DNA of 30,030 bases, taken from positions 1-30,030 of the forward strand of contig DASYSE010000086.1 of assembly GCA_036003705.1 (NCBI GenBank), written 5' to 3'. How positions within the stretch are numbered: the first letter of the stretch is position 1; the number at the start of each line of letters is the position of its first letter. Below, in pieces: positions 9,763 to 15,660 of this stretch. Source of the DNA: CALGFH01 sp036003705. Its GTDB lineage: Bacteria > Actinomycetota > CALGFH01. Under the pieces are notes generated by a model. The model saw only the letters and a list, made by a program, of their open reading frames with translations, was not told the origin of the DNA and searched no databases. A program made the translations under genes and the position numbers.

Positions 9763-10344
9763 CTATGACCGCGCGAACCGCAGCAGCAGCCAGCTGCCGC
9801 CGCGCCTGACCAGGGTGCAGCGGTAGACGTCTGCGGTTCCCTTGACCGCCCTGACCTGCCGGCCGGTCCCGGTCACCAGCCGGGCCGGCGAGCGGCCGAG
9901 CCGGGCGATCACCACCCAGCTGCCGTTGCCCGGCCGGTAGGCGTTGAACACCTTGACCGGCAGGCGCAGGCCGTCGAGGCGGCGCCCGGAGCGGCGGAGC
10001 CCCACGATCTCGGCCCGGTCCCTGGCCAGGCCGGGGGCCCCTGGCGCGTAGACCGACGCCAGCAGCCGTGGGTCGCGTTCGCGCAGGGCGATCTCGCGCA
10101 ACAGCATCAGCTCCCTGAAGCGGGCGACGACCTTGTCCCTGACCAGCGCGGCGGGACCGGCGGAGGCGGCCGCCGGCGTCTCCGGCTCCGGGTCGGAGGC
10201 CGGGGCCTCCCCGGATGCTCTGGTCGCGACCACCCCGAGGGCGCCGGAGACGAACAGGCCGACCAGGACGACGGCGACGAAGGTCAAGCCGACGGCGCTT
10301 TCGGCACCCGCACGGCTCGACGACGGATCAGGATCGGTCTGCAT
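9763..10344 (-). CDS. Small membrane-anchored protein of unknown function
   Basis: The 193-residue protein has a short, hydrophilic N-terminus and a single strongly hydrophobic segment at about residues 18-41 (GLTFVAVVLVGLFVSGALGV). An Ala/Pro/Glu-rich linker follows to about residue 65, then a soluble domain of about 125 residues. The soluble part begins with a helix rich in Arg, Glu and Leu followed by the pattern DPRLLASVYAPG. It then shows alternating strands (VKVFNAYRPGNGSWVVIARL, DVYRCTLVRRGGSWLLLRF), which resembles an NTF2-like cone fold. That fold call is inference from pattern only. The N-in, single-anchor arrangement suggests an extracytoplasmic domain. The ATG at 10344 is served by a good sigma-70-type promoter about 30 nt upstream. 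It ends 11 bp from the convergent amidohydrolase. Confidence 0.7.
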   Translation of the reverse strand: MQTDPDPSSSRAGAESAVGLTFVAVVLVGLFVSGALGVVATRASGEAPASDPEPETPAAASAGPAALVRDKVVARFRELMLLREIALRERDPRLLASVYAPGAPGLARDRAEIVGLRRSGRRLDGLRLPVKVFNAYRPGNGSWVVIARLGRSPARLVTGTGRQVRAVKGTADVYRCTLVRRGGSWLLLRFARS

Positions 10345-10374
10345 GCCAGGGATTGACGCTCGCGGGGCTCCGGC

Positions 10375-10403
10375 ATGCTACGACGCGGACAAACCCTTGA
10401 CAA
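10375..10403 (-). promoter_or_regulatory. Sigma-70-like promoter for the small membrane protein
   Basis: On the minus strand TTGTCA (10403-10398) and TAGCAT (10380-10375) are separated by exactly 17 bp, a near-consensus housekeeping promoter. The -10 box lies about 30 nt before the ATG at 10344. Confidence 0.65.
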
Positions 10404-10405
10404 TC

Positions 10406-10417
10406 GCTCGGCCGAGC
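10406..10417. repeat. 12-bp palindrome downstream of the thyX-like gene
   Basis: GCTCGGCCGAGC is a perfect palindrome 27 bp past the stop of the ThyX-like gene and just upstream of the promoter of the next minus-strand gene. It could help end the upstream transcript or bind a regulator. No T-run follows, so the role is open. Confidence 0.3.
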
Positions 10418-10443
10418 CGATCAGGCCGAACCGGCGGGGTCGC

Positions 10444-12108
10444 CTATCCGGGAACGGTGCGGCCTGAGCGGTCCAGCGACGCCTCGGCCTGCCGGCCTTC
10501 GAGGCGCCGCTCCGCCGCCAGGCGGCCGAGCTCGACCTCGTCGTGGACGACGAACCGCATCGCCGCGGCGAGGCCCTTGTGACCGGCCTGTTCGGCGACC
10601 AGGCGGTGCATCTGCCGGGCGACCAGCCGGTAGCTGGGGTGGCCCTGGGGGGTGGAGCGCAGCTCGGCCAGGTGCAGCAGCTCGCGGGCGTTCATGGTCA
10701 TGGCGAACCGGACCCGGTGGGCAAGGCCGACCGCGTAGGCGGCCTGAGCCGGGAAGCGGGGGCGCAGGGCCCGGTACAGCTCGGCGGACTCCCCCATGGC
10801 GCTCCGGAACCGCTCGGCCAGCCCGGCCTCGGCGAGGTCGGCGGGCAGGTCGTAGCCGAGGTCGGGGGTGAGCGGCTGCCAGACGATGGTGCACATCCGG
10901 TGCCGCTGGAGGTCGCGGAAGGCGCCGTAGTCGGCGACCACGTCGAAGGTGTAGACGGCCCGTTCGAATGCCCGGCCGGGGCGGTGGCGGCGGTTGCGCC
11001 GCCGCCCGACGTAGGCGGCCAGCAGCCGGGCCCGCTCGTCGGCCCCGAGCCTGGCCACCCGGGCGGCCACCTGCGCCTCGCCCACGCCGAGGTGCGGGTA
11101 GGCGATCGCGGTGAGCACCTTGTCCTCGCCGGCCGGGTCGAACTCGGTGAGCTGGACCGACGGTCCCGGCTGCTCGGCCGGGGGCGCCTGGCCGAGCACC
11201 GCCTCGACCACCTTGGCGGTCTCGTCGGCCGTCTCGGCCAGGTAGCGGGACCAGGCAACGCCCCGGTCCTCGCGGTCGACCCGGACCAGGAACGCCGGGA
11301 CCACCTGACGCAGCTCCTCCAGCAGCAGGCCGGCGTAGACACGGGCCTCGGGGAGGGCGGTGGCGCGCAGGCGCAGCAGCAGCGCCTCGTAGGCCTGACC
11401 GGTGGCGAAGATGCCGAGGTTGGAGGTGGTGGCGGCGGGCAGCAGCCCGCGCAGCCCGTCCAGCGCCCTCGCCTTGACCGCCCGCCTCCAGGCGGCCTCG
11501 CTCGACCCCGGCTCGTGGGGGACGACCCGGGCCAGGTGGTCGGTCAGCGCCGGCAGCAGCTCGGCGTAGGTCGCGAACAACCCGTCCATCACCCGCCGGT
11601 AGGTGGGGCCGAGGTCGCTGGCGTCGACGTCCGGGTCCAGGTGGTAGCGCCAGCGGCCGCCCGGCCGGTCGCCGTAGGACACATACCGGGTGGACTGCTC
11701 CAGGTAGGCGGCCAGCCGGCCCCACTCCAGCAGCTTGGTGAGCAGGTTGGACGCCTGCTCGCAGGCCACGTGGGCGCCGCCCAGCTGCGCCACGGAGTCG
11801 TCTCCATATTCCTGGAACACGCGCTCGTACAACGCCTCGGCTCGCGCCACGCCGACCTGGCTCGCCGCATCGACCGGGGGGGCGACCAGCGCCCCCCCTG
11901 GCCCTCCCTGCTCCACCTGGTCGGCGAACTCGTCGAGGAACAGGCGGCGCAGGGTCTTGCCCGAGCGGGAGTAGCGGGCGAACAGGGCGCCCTTCACCGT
12001 CTCGGGCAGGTTGCGCAGCGCGAACACGGGCCGGTCGAGGTTGGTGAAGTAGGGGGCGAGGCGGGCCTGCTCGGCCTCGGTGAACTCCTCGACCCAGTAG
12101 GGGGTCAT
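10444..12108 (-). CDS. Double-length ThyX-like (FAD-dependent thymidylate synthase family) protein
   Basis: The 554-residue protein looks like two fused ThyX-type lobes; ordinary ThyX is about 220-250 residues. ThyX makes dTMP from dUMP using flavin and methylenetetrahydrofolate, with the signature R-H-R-x(7)-S-x-R. Here the N-lobe has R131 followed by Y135, E137, S139, R141 and Y142, matching the second half of that signature but lacking the R-H-R start. The C-lobe has R402-H403-R404 but lacks the S-x-R part. Each lobe is surrounded by ThyX-like helices rich in Leu and Arg. Whether it makes dTMP is not certain. The gene follows dapB with an ATGA overlap (12105-12108), so it is translationally coupled; thyX also lies in the dapB/dapA region in mycobacteria. 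No separate ThyX or ThyA is seen in the window. Confidence 0.75.
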   Translation of the reverse strand: MTPYWVEEFTEAEQARLAPYFTNLDRPVFALRNLPETVKGALFARYSRSGKTLRRLFLDEFADQVEQGGPGGALVAPPVDAASQVGVARAEALYERVFQEYGDDSVAQLGGAHVACEQASNLLTKLLEWGRLAAYLEQSTRYVSYGDRPGGRWRYHLDPDVDASDLGPTYRRVMDGLFATYAELLPALTDHLARVVPHEPGSSEAAWRRAVKARALDGLRGLLPAATTSNLGIFATGQAYEALLLRLRATALPEARVYAGLLLEELRQVVPAFLVRVDREDRGVAWSRYLAETADETAKVVEAVLGQAPPAEQPGPSVQLTEFDPAGEDKVLTAIAYPHLGVGEAQVAARVARLGADERARLLAAYVGRRRNRRHRPGRAFERAVYTFDVVADYGAFRDLQRHRMCTIVWQPLTPDLGYDLPADLAEAGLAERFRSAMGESAELYRALRPRFPAQAAYAVGLAHRVRFAMTMNARELLHLAELRSTPQGHPSYRLVARQMHRLVAEQAGHKGLAAAMRFVVHDEVELGRLAAERRLEGRQAEASLDRSGRTVPG

Positions 12109-12902
12109 GCCAGCCCCAGCAGCGGCTCGAGGCCGACGGTCAGGCCGGCCCTGCCGGCCACCTCCCGCACGGCCAGCAGCACCCCTGGCATGAACGAGGA
12201 CCGGTCGAGCGAGTCGTGGCGCAAGGTCAGGACCTCCCCCTGGCCGCCGAAGATGACCTCCTGGTGGGCGACCAGCCCGGGCAGGCGGACCGAGTGGACC
12301 CGCACCCCGCCGACCTCGCCGCCCCTGACCCCGGGCACCGACTCGCTGCCGGCGGGGACGCTGGTCGCCTCGCGGCGGGCGGCGGCGACCGCCCTGGCGG
12401 TGCGCAGCGCCGTGCCCGACGGGGCGTCGGCCTTGCCCTGATGATGCAGCTCGATGACCTCGGCGGCCGGGTAGAAGCGCCCGGCGACGGCGGCGAAGTG
12501 CATGGCCAGCACCGCCCCGAGGGCGAAGTTGGGCGCCCAGACGGCGTTGCCGTGATCGGCCTTGCCGGCCATCGCGGCCAGGTCGTCCATGACCTCGGGC
12601 GGCAGCCCGGTGGTCCCGGAGACGAGGTGGACCCCCGACGGCAGGAGCCCCGCGACGGCGGCGGCGGTCGCCTCGGGCCGGGAGAAGTCGACCACCACCT
12701 CGGCGTCGGCGGCCAGCAGGTCGGACAGGTGCTCGCCGACCGACAGCTCCTCGGGGGCGTCCGGCACCAGGTCGCGCAGCCGGAGGCCGACAGCGGTCTC
12801 GCGGGCGACCACCGCGGCCAGCTCCAGGTCGGGCGCCGCCAGCACCGCCTGGCAGGTCGCCCGCCCCATCCGCCCGGTCGCTCCCAGCACCCCGACCCGC
12901 AC
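12105..12902 (-). CDS. dapB: 4-hydroxy-tetrahydrodipicolinate reductase
   Basis: DapB reduces 4-hydroxy-tetrahydrodipicolinate with NAD(P)H in the diaminopimelate/lysine pathway, needed for peptidoglycan. The 265-residue length is usual for the family. The Rossmann motif GATGRMG occupies residues 7-13, GTTG 96-99, and the catalytic/substrate segment ELHHQGKADAPSGTA has H153, H154 and K157. The open frame extends far upstream but the conserved domain begins right at the GTG at 12902. That start has a strong Shine-Dalgarno (GGGAGGAGG, 12917-12909, 6 nt spacing). A candidate -10 (TATCCT, 12945-12940) lies upstream without a clear -35. The stop overlaps the start of the ThyX-like gene, so the two are one transcription unit. 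Confidence 0.95.
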   Translation of the reverse strand: MRVGVLGATGRMGRATCQAVLAAPDLELAAVVARETAVGLRLRDLVPDAPEELSVGEHLSDLLAADAEVVVDFSRPEATAAAVAGLLPSGVHLVSGTTGLPPEVMDDLAAMAGKADHGNAVWAPNFALGAVLAMHFAAVAGRFYPAAEVIELHHQGKADAPSGTALRTARAVAAARREATSVPAGSESVPGVRGGEVGGVRVHSVRLPGLVAHQEVIFGGQGEVLTLRHDSLDRSSFMPGVLLAVREVAGRAGLTVGLEPLLGLA

Positions 12903-12939
12903 CGGCCGCCTCCTCCCGCTCGCCCTGCCGACCGGACGC

Positions 12940-12945
12940 AGGATA
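12940..12945 (-). promoter_or_regulatory. Candidate -10 box for dapB
   Basis: TATCCT on the minus strand lies about 37 nt before the dapB GTG, in the 102-bp divergent gap shared with the acetyltransferase gene. No good -35 box is seen at 16-18 bp, so the call rests on the hexamer and its position. Confidence 0.4.
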
Positions 12946-12992
12946 GCTCCTCCCCCCGATGACGACCCCTGCTTGCGGCCCGCCGGTTTGGC

Positions 12993-12998
12993 TAGGCT
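12993..12998 (+). promoter_or_regulatory. -10 box 6 nt before the GNAT gene start (likely leaderless)
   Basis: TAGGCT (TANNNT class) ends exactly 6 nt before the ATG at 13005, and no Shine-Dalgarno precedes that ATG. A transcript starting about 7 nt after the hexamer would begin at the start codon, as is common in Actinobacteria. Confidence 0.5.
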
Positions 12999-13004
12999 GT
13001 TGCC

Positions 13005-13706
13005 ATGCTGGATCTGGTGGACAACGAGGCCGTTGTGCTGGCCGTGATCGGCGACCGCTACCGGCTGCCGGTCGAGCAGCTGGTGCCCGGCCAGGTCGCC
13101 GTGACCGAGACGCCCCATCCGAGCATGCCGGTCCGCGCCCTGACCCGCCGGGGCGGCGCCGTGGTCGGGGTCGTCCCCAGGTGGAGCCGGCTGCTCCGCG
13201 AGCACCTGCGCGGCCCCGCGAGCATCGTGCCCACCATGGAGGCGGTCGCCGCCGCCATCCCCGGGCACCTGTTCTCCGGGGTCGCCCGCACCGGGGTCGC
13301 CATCCCGCCGCCGTCCGCCGAGGTCGCCGTCGTCGATGCCACCGACCCCCGGCTGCCCGGCTGGGTGATCGGCCACTTCACCGGTGAAGCCTGGATCGTT
13401 CTCGGCGAGGACGGCGAGGTGCTGTCGACCGCGGTGCTCAAGCGCTACGACGACCGGCTCCGGGAGATCTCGGTCGGCACCTCCGAGGCGGCCCGCGGCC
13501 GGGGCCTGGCCAAGGCCGTCGTCGCCGCCGCCGCCCGGGCCGTGCTCGCCGACGGCCGGGCCGTCCTCTACAACCACGACCCCGACAACCAGGCCTCGGC
13601 CCGGGTCGCCGAGTCGGTCGGCCTGTATGAGCTCGGCCGCTATCACGCGGTCGTCGCCGACCGCCACCTGACGGCCGTCCAGCCGGAGGGGTCAACCTCG
13701 ACTTGA
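13005..13706 (+). CDS. GNAT-family N-acetyltransferase with an extra N-terminal domain
   Basis: A 233-residue protein whose C-terminal half is a GNAT acetyltransferase. Motif A, the acetyl-CoA pyrophosphate loop, is visible as ARGRGLAKAVV at about residues 165-175. The following segment YNHDPDNQASARVAESVGL fits motif B, where a residue near the Asn usually helps hold CoA. The first 110 or so residues form a separate, unrecognised region with a proline-rich joint (IPPPSAE). Acceptor substrate is unknown; ribosomal protein, small amine or antibiotic targets all remain possible. The ATG has no Shine-Dalgarno and probably heads a leaderless mRNA. It is divergent from dapB and is followed 46 bp later by the molybdopterin oxidoreductase, which has its own promoter. 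Confidence 0.8.
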   Translation: MLDLVDNEAVVLAVIGDRYRLPVEQLVPGQVAVTETPHPSMPVRALTRRGGAVVGVVPRWSRLLREHLRGPASIVPTMEAVAAAIPGHLFSGVARTGVAIPPPSAEVAVVDATDPRLPGWVIGHFTGEAWIVLGEDGEVLSTAVLKRYDDRLREISVGTSEAARGRGLAKAVVAAAARAVLADGRAVLYNHDPDNQASARVAESVGLYELGRYHAVVADRHLTAVQPEGSTST

Positions 13707-13717
13707 GGGTCACTCCT

Positions 13718-13734
13718 GCCCGGTGGGACCGGGC
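13718..13734. terminator. Hairpin between the GNAT gene and the molybdopterin oxidoreductase
   Basis: GCCCGGT-GGG-ACCGGGC is a perfect 7-bp stem with a 3-nt loop. It lies 12 bp after the GNAT stop and 7 bp before the next -10 box. It could slow or end transcription (no T-run follows) or be an operator over the -35 region of the downstream gene. Confidence 0.4.
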
Positions 13735-13740
13735 CGGTCG

Positions 13741-13746
13741 TACAGT
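13741..13746 (+). promoter_or_regulatory. -10 box 6 nt before the oxidoreductase start (likely leaderless)
   Basis: TACAGT ends 6 nt before the ATG at 13753, the same spacing as at the GNAT and lhr genes, and no convincing ribosome-binding site is present. This spacing is the main reason for preferring ATG 13753 over the in-frame ATG at 13723. Confidence 0.5.
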
Positions 13747-13752
13747 GGGGCG

Positions 13753-14790
13753 ATGGGGGCGCGGCGGACCAACCTTGGACTGCTGGTCGTGCTGGTGGTG
13801 ACGCTGGTCAGCGGTGGGCTGGCGTTTGCCGCCGGGACCGGGTGGGCGCGGCCGGTGGTGGTCGGGCATGGGCTGGCCGGGTTGGCGGTGCTGGTGCTGG
13901 CGCCATGGAAGTCGGCGATCGTGCGGCGGGGGCTGGCCAGGCGGAGCGGCCCCGGCCGCTGGGTCTCGGTGGCGTTCGGGGTCATGGTGCTGCTCGCGGT
14001 GGCGGCCGGACTGGCCCACGCGACCGGCCTGCTGATCACGGTCGGGCCGGTCAGCGCCATGCAGGCCCATGTCGGCGCGGCCCTGGTCGCGGTGCCCCTG
14101 CTGGCCTGGCACGCCGGTGCCCGCCGGGTCCGTGCGCGGCGCACCGACCTGTCCCGGCGGGCCCTGCTCCGGGCCGGGGCGGTGGCCGGCGGCGCCGGGC
14201 TGCTGCTGCTGGCCGTGGAGGGCGCCACCCGGCTGGCCGGCCTGCCAGGCGCCCGCCGCCGCTTCACCGGCTCCCTCCCGGTGGCCGGGTCGCTCCCGGC
14301 GGGCGGAGCCCAGGGGGTGGACCCGGGACAGATCCCGGTGACGCAGTGGCTGGACGACCGGGTGCCGGTGCTCGACCCGGACCGATGGCGGCTGCGGGTC
14401 CGGGTCGGGGGCGCGACCCGGGACTGGACCTACCAGGAGCTGGCCGGCTTCGGCGACCGGGTCGAGGCGGTCCTGGACTGCACCGGCGGGTGGTACGCGC
14501 CGGCCTGGTGGGAGGGGGTCAGGCTGGACCGGCTGCTCCCCGCCGGCGCCACCGGCGGCAGCGTGGTCGTCGTATCCCGGACCGGCTACCGGCGACGCCT
14601 GCCGCTGGCCGACGCCGGCGGCCTGCTGCTCGCCACCCGCCTGCAGGGCCACCCGCTCAGCGCCGGCCACGGCTTCCCGGCCCGCCTGGTCGCTCCTGGC
14701 CGGCGTGGCTTCTGGTGGGTGAAGTGGGTCACCTCGATCGAGGTCGACGCCGGCCCCTGGTGGCGGCAGCCGCCGTTCCCGCTCACCTGA
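13753..14790 (+). CDS. Membrane-anchored molybdopterin-dependent oxidoreductase (sulfite oxidase/MsrP-like)
   Basis: The 345-residue protein fuses a membrane domain to a sulfite-oxidase-type molybdenum cofactor domain. Hydrophobic segments lie at about residues 8-28, 33-52, 70-94 and 101-120, and a fifth at about 141-158 follows an internal S-R-R-A-L-L-R stretch that resembles a twin-arginine signal. Histidines sit inside or at the ends of the membrane segments (H39, H89, H106, H120), a pattern seen in heme-b membrane proteins. The C-terminal domain has the molybdenum-ligand cysteine C243 in LDCTGGWY and the later GHGFPARLVAPGRRGFWWVKW block typical of this superfamily. The inferred role is a respiratory-type reductase or oxidase acting outside the membrane, with the N-terminal domain delivering electrons. 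The substrate is unknown. Confidence 0.82.
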   Translation: MGARRTNLGLLVVLVVTLVSGGLAFAAGTGWARPVVVGHGLAGLAVLVLAPWKSAIVRRGLARRSGPGRWVSVAFGVMVLLAVAAGLAHATGLLITVGPVSAMQAHVGAALVAVPLLAWHAGARRVRARRTDLSRRALLRAGAVAGGAGLLLLAVEGATRLAGLPGARRRFTGSLPVAGSLPAGGAQGVDPGQIPVTQWLDDRVPVLDPDRWRLRVRVGGATRDWTYQELAGFGDRVEAVLDCTGGWYAPAWWEGVRLDRLLPAGATGGSVVVVSRTGYRRRLPLADAGGLLLATRLQGHPLSAGHGFPARLVAPGRRGFWWVKWVTSIEVDAGPWWRQPPFPLT

Positions 14791-14805
14791 CCGGTGCAGG
14801 ATGAC

Positions 14806-14851
14806 GGGGCAAGGGTGCCCCGCTCGGTGCAGACCACCAGCGCCTTGGTGG
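14806..14851. terminator. Two hairpins in the gap between convergent genes
   Basis: The 114-bp gap between the oxidoreductase (+) and the LOG-family gene (-) holds GGGGCA-AGGG-TGCCCC (14806-14821) and CCACCA-GCGCCT-TGGTGG (14834-14851). Both can fold on either strand. Their position suggests a two-way transcription end, but neither has a T-run. Confidence 0.4.
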
Positions 14852-14904
14852 CGACGCCGCCTGGTCCATGGCGAGCAGCCGGAAGGCCGGGCAGGCCCAG
14901 TCGA

Positions 14905-15660
14905 TCAGCGCTCCACGGTTGCGTTGCCGGCGCGCCGCGGGGCCTGCTCGCCGGGGACCGCGGTCCAGTCCTCGACCACCGCGTCCACCGGCGCGTCCCC
15001 ACCGTCCGGCGGGGGGCCGGACGCCAGCCCGCCCTCGGCCAGGTCGAGCGCCCGGGCGGCGGTCTCGGCCACCTGGAACAGCCGCCCCTCGCCGAGCGGG
15101 GAGAAGCCCTGCTCGACCATGGCCTGGACCATGGCCAGGAACGGGTCCCAGTAGCCGGCAACGTTGACCAGCACCACCGGACGGTCGTGCAGGCGGAGCT
15201 GGCGCAGGGTGAGCACCTCGAGCAGCTCCTCCAGGGTGCCGAACCCGCCGGGCAGGGCGACGAAGGCGTCGGCGCGGGCGTCCATCTCCGCCTTGCGCTC
15301 GCGCAGCGTCTCAGTGACCAGCAGCTGGTCGGCCGGGCCGTAGGCCAGCTCCCGGTCGACCAGCGTCTGGGGGATGACCCCGACGACGGTCCCGCCGTGC
15401 CGGTGGACCGAGCGGGCGACCTCGCCCATCAGGCCGATGTTGCCGCCGCCGTAGACCAGCCGGTGACCGCGCCCGGCCAGCTCGCGGCCGAGCTCGCGGG
15501 CCGCCCGCCGGTAGACCTCGGGCAACCCGTCCGCCGACGCGCAGAAGACGCACACCGAGCGACCGACGACCCTGTCGGTCGCAGTCGATTGGTCGTCCGC
15601 TTGCGGACCCGATGCCCGCCCACTGTCGTCCGCCGCAGGCGGACCGGATGCCGTGCTCAA
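14905..15660 (-). CDS. LOG-family protein (cytokinin-riboside-monophosphate phosphoribohydrolase / TIGR00730 type)
   Basis: A 251-residue Rossmann-like protein. Family motifs are VYGGGNIGLMG (69-79), LRERKAEM (about 119-126) and PGGFGTLEELLE (137-148). LOG proteins cleave nucleoside monophosphates (AMP or cytokinin nucleotides) to base plus ribose 5-phosphate. The true substrate in bacteria is often unclear. The frame begins with a TTG at 15660 that overlaps the stop of the upstream protease gene (TTGA). The first 32 or so residues, before SVCVFCAS, are low-complexity and contain a duplicated ASGP-x-ADD pattern. A start at the GTG codon of V36 would remove this region. It is the last gene of the minus-strand run, in a place where dapB follows in mycobacteria. 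Confidence 0.85.
   Translation of the reverse strand: MSTASGPPAADDSGRASGPQADDQSTATDRVVGRSVCVFCASADGLPEVYRRAARELGRELAGRGHRLVYGGGNIGLMGEVARSVHRHGGTVVGVIPQTLVDRELAYGPADQLLVTETLRERKAEMDARADAFVALPGGFGTLEELLEVLTLRQLRLHDRPVVLVNVAGYWDPFLAMVQAMVEQGFSPLGEGRLFQVAETAARALDLAEGGLASGPPPDGGDAPVDAVVEDWTAVPGEQAPRRAGNATVER
15595..15644. repeat. Pair of near-identical palindromic hairpins in the LOG gene N-terminus
   Basis: GTCCGC-TT-GCGGAC (15595-15608) and GTCCGCC-GCA-GGCGGAC (15628-15644) are both perfect stem-loops. Each is preceded by T-C or C-G and followed by a similar C-CGATGCC or CGGATGCC tail, making two imperfect copies of a unit of about 33-36 bp. They lie in the poorly conserved first codons of the LOG gene, just after its overlap with the protease gene. 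They resemble REP-like palindromes. Confidence 0.6.

Noticed and set aside
9753..9795. Direct repeat CAGCAGCCAGCT (9753-9764 and 9784-9795)
   Set aside because: Simple CAG/CCAG-rich sequence; the second copy is coding in the small membrane protein, and chance is a sufficient explanation.
10397..10425. TTGACA on the plus strand as a promoter
   Set aside because: No -10 box lies at 16-18 bp and no plus-strand gene follows; the same bases form the -35 of the minus-strand promoter.
10543..12441. Plus-strand open frame opposite the ThyX-like gene and dapB
   Set aside because: It spans two well-supported minus-strand genes and shows only composition-driven residues.
14791..14904. Possible gene remnant on the minus strand (a frame with TKALVVCTERGTLAP)
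   Set aside because: Too short, without a start, stop or related domain to support it, and the gap is better explained by two hairpins between convergent genes.
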